NCBI RefSeq assembly: GCF_003449015.1
Contig: NZ_QRGD01000001.1
Coordinates: 620,001-684,000, forward strand
Length of the DNA: 64,000 nucleotides
Source: Aureibaculum luteum
Lineage (GTDB): Bacteria > Bacteroidota > Bacteroidia > Flavobacteriales > Flavobacteriaceae
Reading direction: 5' to 3'
The notes under the pieces are model-generated. The model was not told the DNA's origin. It ran no database searches and saw only the letters and a program-made list of their open reading frames with translations. A program made the translations under genes and the position numbers. Below, piece by piece: positions 54,458-63,427 of the stretch; the stretch's first letter is position 1; each line of letters starts with the position of its first letter.

Positions 54458-54556
54458 GCATTATTTTAGGTAATTTTCTAATAAATAGAATATCTAATTA
54501 GCATAAAATTAAAATCTGATTGTATTATAATTACACACCATCAATAAAAAAAATTA

Positions 54557-55051
54557 ATGAACCTATTAGAAATTAAAATACTCCAAACATTAATCGCAAT
54601 TGTTCTATTCTTTTTACTCCGGTTGCTAATGAATAAGCTAATTGAGAGAACTGTTTCTAAAAATGTTTTGCAAAAAACGAGAGGTAAGATCATTAAAAAA
54701 ATTGTTTTTATTGTACTTGTAACAATTACAATCATTTTTGTGCTAACCGTTTGGGGTATTGATCAAGCTGAGCTATTTCTATTTATGGCTTCTGTATTAA
54801 CCGTTATTGGGATAGCACTATTTGCTCAATGGTCACATTTATCAAATCTAACTTCCGGCCTGATTATCTTTTTCAATCATTCAGCAAAATTAGACGACAC
54901 AATTATCATCATTGATAAAGACTTTGAGGTAGAAGGAAGAATAAGTGATATTGGGCTTTTTTTTATTAAATTAAAAACAAAAGAAGGGGAAGAAGTTTTA
55001 TTACCTAATAATATATTCTTACAAAAGATGATAAAAAAGAAAATCACTTAG
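54557..55051 (+). CDS. Small MscS-type mechanosensitive channel
   Basis: The 164 residues have two to three membrane helices (QTLIAIVLFFLLRLLMNKLI; KKIVFIVLVTITIIFVLTV; LFMASVLTVIGIALFAQWS). The MscS pore-lining and beta domain follows: LSNLTSGLIIFFNHSAKLDD, then DKDFEVEGRISDIGLFFIKL and LLPNNIFLQKMI. The C-terminal alpha-beta vestibule of classical MscS is missing, which gives a minimal channel. It probably releases solutes at hypo-osmotic shock. The stop overlaps that of the convergent antiporter gene by four bases. Confidence 0.88.
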   Translation: MNLLEIKILQTLIAIVLFFLLRLLMNKLIERTVSKNVLQKTRGKIIKKIVFIVLVTITIIFVLTVWGIDQAELFLFMASVLTVIGIALFAQWSHLSNLTSGLIIFFNHSAKLDDTIIIIDKDFEVEGRISDIGLFFIKLKTKEGEEVLLPNNIFLQKMIKKKIT

Positions 55052-57030
55052 TTCACATACTTCCTGAAATTCTCAATATTTTCCGAGCTCCCTTGAATAT
55101 ATAATAAATCGTTTTGGTAAATTTTTTGGTCAGGACGAATGTCGTCTATTATCTTGCCATCGTGAGATATTGCCAAAATACTGATACCATATTTAGCTCT
55201 AATATTAGCTTCTTTAATTGTTTTACCATTAATTTTACTACTATCGCAAGTTACATTTACACAGGTAATATTAAAGTCAGGTATTTGAGCATTTGTAAAA
55301 GTCTTAGGCAGTTTCTTCTTCATTTGAAAAATGTCATAATTATTAGAACGTACATAATCGATTAGATTATCTATCGTACTTTCTGGCACTAAAAAGTTAT
55401 GCATTACCCTTGAAAATATTTCAATTGACGTCTCAAATTCTTCTGGGATTACATCATCAGCACCTAAGGCTAATAATTCGCTAATTTCTCGCACATACCT
55501 TGTTCTTACCAAAATATGAACTGACTTTGAAATAGAACGTATATTTTTTATTACGATTTTGGTATCATCTTTATCTGCAATCGCTATGACAACAGACCGT
55601 GCTTTTACAATATTTACCGTATCTAAAATATGAGGTAACGAACCATCTCCAAAAATAATAGGAATACCCTCTTCTTTTGCTTTTTTAACTTTTGCCGCAT
55701 CCATTTCAATAACCACATAGGGAATATTAGCATACTTTGCTGCTTTCGCTAAATTTGAACCATTAATTCCATACCCAATAATTATTAAATGATTTGTCAT
55801 ATCATTATCTATAACACTTTCATTGTCTTGTTGCCCAACAAGATTTTTATCCATTCTTTTACCCCATTTCGTCTTTAAAATTCCATTTGCAAACGTATGG
55901 GAAAACATAATTACAAAAGGGGTTAAAATCATAGATATAATAGACACTGATAAAAAATACTGATTCGTTTCTACACTTAATAGATTGTATTGCACACCAA
56001 CTTTAGACAGAATAAAAGCAAATTCTCCAATTTGAAACAATGATAAAGCAGTAAGTATAACCGTTTTTGGCGGATATCTTAAAACAGCAACCGCAACCGT
56101 AATAGCAAAAGTTTTTATTGCAAATACAACAGCTACAAGTAATAAGACAATACCAATATGATTCAGAAAAAATGTAACATCTAACAGCATGCCAATAGAG
56201 ATAAAAAAGATACTGGTAAATAATTCTCTAAATGGTAAAATAATACTGGTTGCTTGATGCGAATATTCGGATTCTGATATAATTAATCCCGCTAAAAAGG
56301 CACCTAAAGCTAAGGATAAGCCTGCTTCTGAAGTTAAATAGGCTACCGCAAAACAAATGGTAATTGTCGTTAATAAAAAAAGTTCTTTACTTTTTGTTTT
56401 TGCTACTTCAAACATCAATTTAGGTACAATATATCTTGCACTTACTATGGTAACCAATACTACAATAATTGATTTTACAACTAAAGTAATCACACTCATT
56501 GTCACATTTTCAGAAGCTCCTGATAGAATAGGCGTCACTAACATCATCGGTACCACAATAATATCTTGAAATATAAGTATGGCCAATGCATTACGGCCAT
56601 GGGCTGTCTTCATTTCGTTTCTATCTTGTAATATTTTTAAGACAATTGCAGTACTGGAAAGTGAAAATAGAAACCCTACAAAAACAGATTCTTCAATCGT
56701 ATTTCCTAAAAAGTAATAGGCAAGTCCTGAAATTAAAATGGTAAGCCCCACCTGTAATGAACCTCCAATAAAAACCGTATTTTTAATGGATGCCAATTGT
56801 TTTAATGAAAGCTCCATACCAATCACAAACATCAATAAAATGACCCCTATTTCTGAAATCACTTCAATTTGATCACTAGCGGCTATTAAGCTAAATCCGT
56901 GAGGACCAATTATAATTCCTGTAATTAAAAAACCTAAAATAGAAGGTAACTTTAGGCGTTGCAATAAAAAAACAATCAGAATAGAAAACCCTAATAGAAT
57001 TACAAAGTCTTGTAAAAGTGGTAAATGCAT
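55048..57030 (-). CDS. Kef-type CPA2 cation/proton antiporter with TrkA domains
   Basis: The 660 residues begin with a Na+/H+ exchanger domain of about 12 helices (1-390), including LGFLITGIIIGPHGFSLI and GFLFSLSSTAIVLKILQDR. A TrkA-N (RCK) domain comes next at about 412-530 with HLIIIGYGINGSNLAKAA (nucleotide-binding loop) and VIEMDAAK. A TrkA-C domain spans about 575-658. It resembles KefB/KefC and the larger YbaL-type proteins. The nucleotide-binding domain suggests gating by NAD(H) or nucleotides. Ion (K+ or Na+) is not determined. Confidence 0.93.
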   Translation of the reverse strand: MHLPLLQDFVILLGFSILIVFLLQRLKLPSILGFLITGIIIGPHGFSLIAASDQIEVISEIGVILLMFVIGMELSLKQLASIKNTVFIGGSLQVGLTILISGLAYYFLGNTIEESVFVGFLFSLSSTAIVLKILQDRNEMKTAHGRNALAILIFQDIIVVPMMLVTPILSGASENVTMSVITLVVKSIIVVLVTIVSARYIVPKLMFEVAKTKSKELFLLTTITICFAVAYLTSEAGLSLALGAFLAGLIISESEYSHQATSIILPFRELFTSIFFISIGMLLDVTFFLNHIGIVLLLVAVVFAIKTFAITVAVAVLRYPPKTVILTALSLFQIGEFAFILSKVGVQYNLLSVETNQYFLSVSIISMILTPFVIMFSHTFANGILKTKWGKRMDKNLVGQQDNESVIDNDMTNHLIIIGYGINGSNLAKAAKYANIPYVVIEMDAAKVKKAKEEGIPIIFGDGSLPHILDTVNIVKARSVVIAIADKDDTKIVIKNIRSISKSVHILVRTRYVREISELLALGADDVIPEEFETSIEIFSRVMHNFLVPESTIDNLIDYVRSNNYDIFQMKKKLPKTFTNAQIPDFNITCVNVTCDSSKINGKTIKEANIRAKYGISILAISHDGKIIDDIRPDQKIYQNDLLYIQGSSENIENFRKYVN

Positions 57031-57117
57031 AATAAGTTTGGTTAAAAAGGTGTAATAGCTCCTACAAAAATTCTAAGCGAAAGTATAAAAAACAGGACTA
57101 AACTACAGCATGTTAAG

Positions 57118-57750
57118 TCATAATTTATGGGTAGGTATCAGACATTTATTATTTTCCCAATTCCCTTTTAGAGCTTCAATTGAAAGAATTTGCCCTTGAC
57201 AATCCAAAAAATTACCTGCAGCATCTTTTTTTAGCATCTTTAGTTTACCGTCAAGGATAGCGTCTAACAAATAATTTATAAGCGTACTTTTTGAAGCTGT
57301 TTTATACTTTTTACCCAATTCAGCTCCCACTTCATTATTGAATAAATCCATATCTGAAGCTGGCTTATCAGGTAAAATCCCATCTTCTAATTGTCTTTTT
57401 TTGTAGGAAAGATAATTACCCTTTTCATGAGCTTTTCCTAAACCTAATGCTGCACTTTTTCCAATATACTGTGCAGACCTTGCCATCCAAAAACTATGTT
57501 TAAATGCATCTAATTGTCCGCCATTAATATCGTTGCCAATTGTATTTGTATTAGCAATAGAATCCGTGGTAATTAGTGCCTCTTTTGAAATTTGATATGC
57601 TTTTTTTGCTTTAAAGGGATGAAAAACAACCCAGGATCTTTCAGGTTTTGACAATTTTGAAAATGATTCTTTTAACCGTGGTGAACAATTTAAAAATAGA
57701 GCAAACAATAAAAAAGAAACTAGTATTTTTTTCGCAATAGTAAATAGCAT
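57118..57750 (-). CDS. DUF6973-like lipoprotein
   Basis: The 210 residues have a lipoprotein signal (lipobox FLNC, Cys22). The conserved core is NTIGNDINGGQLDAFKHSFW with MARSAQYIGKSAALGLGKAH, then SDMDLFNNEVGAELGKKY. The DAFKH motif and the following helices fit the DUF6973 family, whose function is unknown to me. The gene follows the M28 peptidase gene by one base on the same strand, so the two are co-transcribed. Confidence 0.75.
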   Translation of the reverse strand: MLFTIAKKILVSFLLFALFLNCSPRLKESFSKLSKPERSWVVFHPFKAKKAYQISKEALITTDSIANTNTIGNDINGGQLDAFKHSFWMARSAQYIGKSAALGLGKAHEKGNYLSYKKRQLEDGILPDKPASDMDLFNNEVGAELGKKYKTASKSTLINYLLDAILDGKLKMLKKDAAGNFLDCQGQILSIEALKGNWENNKCLIPTHKL

Positions 57751-57751
57751 T

Positions 57752-59461
57752 TTATTTCAATGATTTGATATAATTTTCGGTTTGCTTTTTCAGTTGTTCT
57801 TTACTCTTATGTATGGCGTTCTTTAGATCTCCTTTTGAATCAGATGCCATATCATTTAATGAGTCCATTGTTTTTTGATACCAATCATTCCAAGCGGTAA
57901 GAATTTCGACTTCCGTTTCAATATTATTACCATCCGCTAAGGATTTTTGAGACAATAAAAACTCATCTTTCAATCTTTTTTCAGCTCTTAAAGTAATATT
58001 TTCTAATTCTGCTAACGCTGTTTCGGAATCTGAATTTAACAGAACAAAAGCACTTACTAAGGCTCCGGTACCCACATTTTTTAACGTTTCTTGAGATACC
58101 TTATCTATTCTATCATTATCCGTATGGTAAAACTGATCTGTAAAATGCCACAATAGCAATCCTGGGATATCGGCTTTTAAAAAGGGTGTATGATCGCTAC
58201 CACCTTCAAACGGGTTGGTATGCACTTCCCATTTTGCAAATTTACCTTGTTCTTCAAAAACATTAAGAATAAAGTCATTCAAATAATGTGGTTTCATGTC
58301 TTTTAACTTCAAAGGTCTTCCTCCCCACTCTGTATGGCTATCATTTCCACGAGTCCAAATTGCACTCGGGTCTGGCATCTTTTCAATTAAAAAAGTACCT
58401 CCCGTCAAGGCCGTATTTTCGCCCACCATATCTAGGCTTATTCCCCATTTTATATGAGAAGCTCTTAGACTATCTTCTTCAATATATCTTCGGGTAGAAA
58501 CAATTTCATCTCCCCATAAAAAAGTTAAAGTTCTATCTAAATTTGCACTTTTATCACTAACAAATTTAGCAGCTATTTGTGCCATTTCTAACTGAACACC
58601 AACCCCAGAAGCATTATCGTTCGCACCTGGCTCCTGAATATGAGCACTAAAAACAAATCTTTCTTTAGGTTTAAGAGCTCCCTTTATTTCAGCAACAACG
58701 GTCAATTCTTCTGAAGGATATATCTTTGTATTTATTTCAGCATGTACCTTTACATTGCCTTTACTTAAAACCTTTTTCAAGGTCTCTTTCGCTTGATAAG
58801 ACAAAGCCATACCCCAAAGATTATTTTCGTTATACGGAATACTTCTAAACTGGATAGAGGTCACATTCTTTTCTGGTTGTAAATAATCAGGCATATTATA
58901 GGTTAGCATTCCTAAAACTCCTTTTTCCATAGCCAGTTTATAAACAGCGTATGGACTCATTTCTGCAAAAATTATTTTACCCTTTACATCCGTTTTATCT
59001 AAGTCTTTTTTATCTTTTATATAAACTACCTCTCCAATAACTCCACCTTTTGGTGTTGAAGGAGAATTTAAATAGGTCATATTTATATTGGAAGTCGATT
59101 CTAGCAATGGCAATTTTTCTCCTTCAATAGTTAAACGAGCATCAACAGGTTCCCAAGTAGGGTTTTTAAGTGGTCTTTTTTCAACTCTGTAGATTAACCT
59201 ATCCATTTCATTGGCATCTTCTTCTAAAACATAACCTGCTTTTTCCAACATTTTGGCAATATGATAAACACTTTCATTGAACCCTTTATTACCAACCACA
59301 CGCCAATATTGCTCTACAAAAGCAGTGGTTTTATAGGCTTGATCGCCAGTAAATTCAGCCCTCACCAATGAGAAATATTCTAAACTCTTATCATTTGAAT
59401 TTTGAGCAGTACTAATTGCAAAGACCAATACAGCAACATAAAAAATAATTTTTTTAAACAT
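57752..59461 (-). CDS. Secreted M28-family metallopeptidase with PA domain
   Basis: The 569 residues begin with a signal peptide (IIFYVAVLVFAISTAQ). A protease-associated domain lies at about 120-230 (GGVIGEVVYIKDKKDLDK, VKGKIIFAEMSPYAVYK). The M28 zinc aminopeptidase-like domain starts near 270. The first metal motif is degenerate, FVFSAHIQEPGANDNASG (HxxEPGANDNASG), where many M28 enzymes have HxD; LTFLWGDEIV replaces the usual EE pair with DE. Later ligands look intact (LDMVGE; GGSDHTPF; WHFTDQFYHTDND). It is probably an active exported peptidase, but the altered first ligand makes this less sure. Confidence 0.87.
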   Translation of the reverse strand: MFKKIIFYVAVLVFAISTAQNSNDKSLEYFSLVRAEFTGDQAYKTTAFVEQYWRVVGNKGFNESVYHIAKMLEKAGYVLEEDANEMDRLIYRVEKRPLKNPTWEPVDARLTIEGEKLPLLESTSNINMTYLNSPSTPKGGVIGEVVYIKDKKDLDKTDVKGKIIFAEMSPYAVYKLAMEKGVLGMLTYNMPDYLQPEKNVTSIQFRSIPYNENNLWGMALSYQAKETLKKVLSKGNVKVHAEINTKIYPSEELTVVAEIKGALKPKERFVFSAHIQEPGANDNASGVGVQLEMAQIAAKFVSDKSANLDRTLTFLWGDEIVSTRRYIEEDSLRASHIKWGISLDMVGENTALTGGTFLIEKMPDPSAIWTRGNDSHTEWGGRPLKLKDMKPHYLNDFILNVFEEQGKFAKWEVHTNPFEGGSDHTPFLKADIPGLLLWHFTDQFYHTDNDRIDKVSQETLKNVGTGALVSAFVLLNSDSETALAELENITLRAEKRLKDEFLLSQKSLADGNNIETEVEILTAWNDWYQKTMDSLNDMASDSKGDLKNAIHKSKEQLKKQTENYIKSLK

Positions 59462-59530
59462 AATATAAATTAATAACCGAAAACTACTAAATAAATATGA
59501 ATTCTACAGCTAATACTCTCTAAGATTTAA

Positions 59531-59538
59531 TAAATTTG
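59531..59538 (+). promoter_or_regulatory. -7 box of the Xaa-Pro aminopeptidase gene
   Basis: TAAATTTG matches TAnnTTTG and lies 26 bases before the start codon. Confidence 0.5.
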
Positions 59539-59564
59539 TAAGACTAATGTGAAAAAACAAGACC

Positions 59565-60857
59565 ATGAAATACCATCTTATTGACAGTACTCTTTTTATA
59601 AAAAACCGTAAAAATTTCATGGCTCAAATGAGGCCGAGTAGTTTAGCCGTATTTAATTCTAATGATATTTATCCGATAAGTGCAGATAGTACAATTCCTT
59701 TTGAACAACATCGTGATATTTTCTACTTAAGTGGAGTAGATCAAGAAGAAAGTATTTTAGTACTGTTTCCTGATTGCCCGAAAGAAAAACATAGAGAAAT
59801 TCTCTTTTTAAAAGAAACGAATGAACATATTGCCATTTGGGAAGGTGAAAAACTAACCAAAGAAGCCGCTTTTAAAACAAGCGGCATTAAAACAGTTTAC
59901 TGGTTGCAAGACATGGAAAAAGTGCTCTTTGAATTAATGACTCAATGTGATACCGTTTATATTAACACCAATGAGCATTATCGTGCTTCTGTTGAAACCG
60001 AAACACGTGAAGACCGCTTTACAAAATGGTTAAAAGATAAATACCCAGCTCATAGTGTAGCTAAGAGCAACCCTATTTTACAACGCTTACGCTCTGTAAA
60101 AGACCAAATTGAAATAGACTTAATTCAGCAAGCTTGTGATATTACGAATAAAGGATTTAGACGCGTACTAAATTTTGTAAATTCTGGTGTTTGGGAATAT
60201 GAAATTGAGGCTGAATTTATGCACGAATTTTTAATAAACAGATCTAAAGGTTTTGCCTATACACCAATTATTGGTTCTGGAAATAATGCAAACGTATTGC
60301 ATTATATTGAAAACAACCAACAGTGTAAAGCGGGCGAATTAATCTTAATTGATGCCGGTGCTGAATATGCAAATTACGCTAGTGACATGACACGTACCAT
60401 ACCTGTTTCTGGAAGATTTAGCAAAAGACAAAAAGAAGTTTATAACGCGGTAAATCGTGTTAAAAATGCAGCCACAAAAATGTTAATCCCAGGAACTGAC
60501 TGGGCCGAATATCATGTAGAAGTAGGTAAAATTATGACGTCAGAATTACTTGGTTTAAACTTATTGGACAAAGCTGATGTTCAAAATGAAGATCCAGACT
60601 GGCCTGCTTATAAAAAATATTTTATGCATGGTACTTCTCATCATATGGGATTAGACACGCATGATTATGGTATTTTAACAGAACCCATGCAAGCCAATAT
60701 GGTTTTTACGGTAGAGCCAGGTATTTATATTCCTGATGAAGGTTTTGGTATTAGAATAGAAGATGATGTCGTAATTCAAGAAAAAGGCGAACCTTTTAAT
60801 TTAATGAAAAATATCCCTGTTGAAGTTGATGAAATTGAAGCGTTGATGAATAAATAG
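59565..60857 (+). CDS. pepP: Xaa-Pro aminopeptidase (aminopeptidase P)
   Basis: This cytoplasmic dimetal peptidase removes N-terminal residues preceding proline. It has 430 residues. The N-terminal creatinase-like domain (about 1-175) contains FEQHRDIFYLSGVDQEESIL. The pita-bread catalytic domain (about 180-425) has metal ligands in LILIDAGAEYANYASDMTRT (two Asp), MHGTSHHMGLDTHD (His), VFTVEPGIYIPDEGFGIRIE (Glu) and the final IEDDVVI (Glu). No signal peptide. It is divergent from the M28 peptidase gene. Confidence 0.95.
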   Translation: MKYHLIDSTLFIKNRKNFMAQMRPSSLAVFNSNDIYPISADSTIPFEQHRDIFYLSGVDQEESILVLFPDCPKEKHREILFLKETNEHIAIWEGEKLTKEAAFKTSGIKTVYWLQDMEKVLFELMTQCDTVYINTNEHYRASVETETREDRFTKWLKDKYPAHSVAKSNPILQRLRSVKDQIEIDLIQQACDITNKGFRRVLNFVNSGVWEYEIEAEFMHEFLINRSKGFAYTPIIGSGNNANVLHYIENNQQCKAGELILIDAGAEYANYASDMTRTIPVSGRFSKRQKEVYNAVNRVKNAATKMLIPGTDWAEYHVEVGKIMTSELLGLNLLDKADVQNEDPDWPAYKKYFMHGTSHHMGLDTHDYGILTEPMQANMVFTVEPGIYIPDEGFGIRIEDDVVIQEKGEPFNLMKNIPVEVDEIEALMNK

Positions 60858-60979
60858 GAAGCTTATACATACCTTTTTGGTTGTACCATAACTATTTAAA
60901 ATTATAGCTTAGTTTTTTTGTAGTGAATTATAACTGATGAAATAGAGTAAAACCTCTTTCTAAGAAAAAATTCTTAACC

Positions 60980-63415
60980 ATGAGTAAAACCCTGATTTCA
61001 CTTATTTTAATATGCCTTTATATTCCTATTTCAACAGCACAATCTCGCTCTGTAATAGCACTCGACAAAGGTTGGAAATTCCAAAAAGGAGAAAACAGCC
61101 AAGCCTATCAAAAGGACTTTAACGACGCTAAGTGGCAAGATGTAACTGTACCTCATGATTGGGCAATTTACGGTCCATTTGATAAAGAAGTTGACAAACA
61201 AACTGTTGCAATTGAACAGAACGGTGAAAAAGTAGCTACTGAAAAAACGGGTAGAACGGGAGCCTTACCATATGTAGGGACAGCCTGGTATAGAAACCAT
61301 TTTACACTTCCTCAATATAAATTAGGACAGAAAGTTCTCATTGCTTTTGAAGGAGCTATGAGTGAACCCAACGTCTTTATAAATGGTAAAAAGATAGGTG
61401 AATGGGCGTATGGTTATAGCTATTTTTACTTTGATATAACTGATGACATCATCGCTAACCAAACGAATGTATTAGCAGTTGAATTATCAAATCTAGGTTC
61501 ATCTTCCAGATGGTATCCCGGAGCTGGTTTATATCGTAAAGTGCAACTTATTGTTAAAAATGAACAAAGTATTAATCAATGGGGCACTAATATAACCACA
61601 CCTGTTATTTCAGAAGAAATGGCTAAGGTTAACATTAAAACAAAGGTCACAGGTAAAAATTTAAACGTAGTTACTTATATTTTAAACGCCAATAAAGATA
61701 CCGTTGCTACCAATAAAACGAATTCTATTTTCGGCAATGAATTTGAACAAAATATAGCCATAATAAATCCTAAATTATGGAGTCCTGAAAGTCCTTATTT
61801 ATATTCAGCCATTTCACAATTATACGAAGGCAAGTCCCTTAAAGATGAAATTGAAACCCGTTTTGGTATTCGTGAAATAAAATACGAAGCCAACAAAGGA
61901 TTTAGCTTAAATGGCAAGGTCAGAAAATTTAAAGGGGTTTGTTTACATCATGACTTAGGACCATTAGGAACCGCAGTGAACAAATCTGCTTTACGCAGAC
62001 AATTACAGATTCTGAAGGATATGGGTGTTGATGCAATCCGTAGTTCGCACAACATGCCATCTATAGAACAATTGGAATTATGTGATGAAATGGGACTTAT
62101 GTTCTTAGCAGAAAGTTTCGATGAATGGGCAAAACCAAAAGTTGAAAATGGATACAACCGTTTTTTCGAAGCATATGCTGAAAAAGATGTAGTCAATTTA
62201 ATTCACGCTACACGTAATCATCCTAGTATTATCATGTGGAGTGCAGGTAACGAAGTGCCAGATCAATGGGGTTCAGAAGGCGTAAAAAGAGCGAAATGGC
62301 TACAAGACATATTTCATAGAGAAGATCCTACACGACCTGTTACGGTTGGGATGGACCAAGTGCAATCTGTTATGGAAAATGGATTTGGAGCTTTATTAGA
62401 TATCCCAGGACTTAATTATAGATTACCATTATATGAAGAAGCCTATGAAAAATTTCCACAGGGTTTTATTTTAGGTTCCGAAACGGCTTCGACTGTAAGT
62501 TCAAGGGGAATTTACAAATTTCCGGTTGTACAAGCTAAAATGAAACAGTATGACGATTTTCAAAGCTCGTCTTATGATTTAGAAGCTTGCAGTTGGTCCA
62601 ATATTCCTGATTTAGATTTTGAATTACAAGACGATAAACCTTGGGTTATTGGTGAATTTGTTTGGACAGGATTTGATTATTTAGGAGAACCTACGCCTTA
62701 TGACGACAAATGGCCTTCACGCAGTTCTTATTTTGGAATTTGTGATTTAGCGGGTATTCCGAAGGACAGATACTATCTTTATAGAAGCCGATGGAATACA
62801 GAAGACGAAACCTTACATATTTTACCTCATTGGAATTGGAAAGGACGTGAAGGTGAAACTACACCCGTATTTGTTTACACCAATTACGACAGTGCTGAAC
62901 TATTTGTTAATGGAAAAAGTATGGGCATTCAAAAAAAGAATAAGACTACACCTCAAAATCGGTACAGATTAATGTGGATGGATGTTACCTATGAACCTGG
63001 CACCTTAAAAGTTGTCGCTTTTGACAAAAATGGAAATTCCGTAGCAGAAAAAGAAGTCCATACCGCAGAAAAGCCTTATAAAATTGTTTTGGATACTGAT
63101 AGAAAAACATTAAAATCCAATGGTAAAGATTTGGCTTTTATTACCGTTTCCGTAGAAGACAAAAATGGTATTCCATGTCCTACTGCCACCAATCAATTAA
63201 ACTTTAAGGTGAAAGGTAAAGGTTTTTACAAAGCAGCTGCCAATGGTGATGCCACTTCATTAGAGCTATTTCACTTACCAACCATGAAATTATTTAGTGG
63301 TAAATTGGTTGTAATCGTCTCCTCTAAAGAAGAAGCCGGTGCAATTAAATTATCCGTTAGTGGTAAAGGTTTAAAAAGTGGAACAATTGAATTGAAATCC
63401 ATTGATTCACTTTAA
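60980..63415 (+). CDS. Glycoside hydrolase family 2 protein (beta-galactosidase-like), exported
   Basis: The 811 residues begin with a signal peptide (LISLILICLYIPISTAQ). In order: a sugar-binding jelly roll (about 30-200: WQDVTVPHDWAIYGPF, GTAWYRNHFTLP), an Ig-like domain, and the TIM barrel (about 300-620) with KGVCLHHDLGPLGTAV, the acid/base in IIMWSAGNEVPDQWG and the nucleophile in WVIGEFVWTGFDYLGEPTPY. C-terminal DUF4982-like (ETLHILPHWNWKGREGE) and Ig-like domains follow. This is the layout of Bacteroidota GH2 enzymes active on beta-galactosides or beta-glucuronides. No SusCD pair is adjacent, so polysaccharide target is open. Confidence 0.92.
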   Translation: MSKTLISLILICLYIPISTAQSRSVIALDKGWKFQKGENSQAYQKDFNDAKWQDVTVPHDWAIYGPFDKEVDKQTVAIEQNGEKVATEKTGRTGALPYVGTAWYRNHFTLPQYKLGQKVLIAFEGAMSEPNVFINGKKIGEWAYGYSYFYFDITDDIIANQTNVLAVELSNLGSSSRWYPGAGLYRKVQLIVKNEQSINQWGTNITTPVISEEMAKVNIKTKVTGKNLNVVTYILNANKDTVATNKTNSIFGNEFEQNIAIINPKLWSPESPYLYSAISQLYEGKSLKDEIETRFGIREIKYEANKGFSLNGKVRKFKGVCLHHDLGPLGTAVNKSALRRQLQILKDMGVDAIRSSHNMPSIEQLELCDEMGLMFLAESFDEWAKPKVENGYNRFFEAYAEKDVVNLIHATRNHPSIIMWSAGNEVPDQWGSEGVKRAKWLQDIFHREDPTRPVTVGMDQVQSVMENGFGALLDIPGLNYRLPLYEEAYEKFPQGFILGSETASTVSSRGIYKFPVVQAKMKQYDDFQSSSYDLEACSWSNIPDLDFELQDDKPWVIGEFVWTGFDYLGEPTPYDDKWPSRSSYFGICDLAGIPKDRYYLYRSRWNTEDETLHILPHWNWKGREGETTPVFVYTNYDSAELFVNGKSMGIQKKNKTTPQNRYRLMWMDVTYEPGTLKVVAFDKNGNSVAEKEVHTAEKPYKIVLDTDRKTLKSNGKDLAFITVSVEDKNGIPCPTATNQLNFKVKGKGFYKAAANGDATSLELFHLPTMKLFSGKLVVIVSSKEEAGAIKLSVSGKGLKSGTIELKSIDSL

Positions 63416-63427
63416 GTAAAAACGTAC

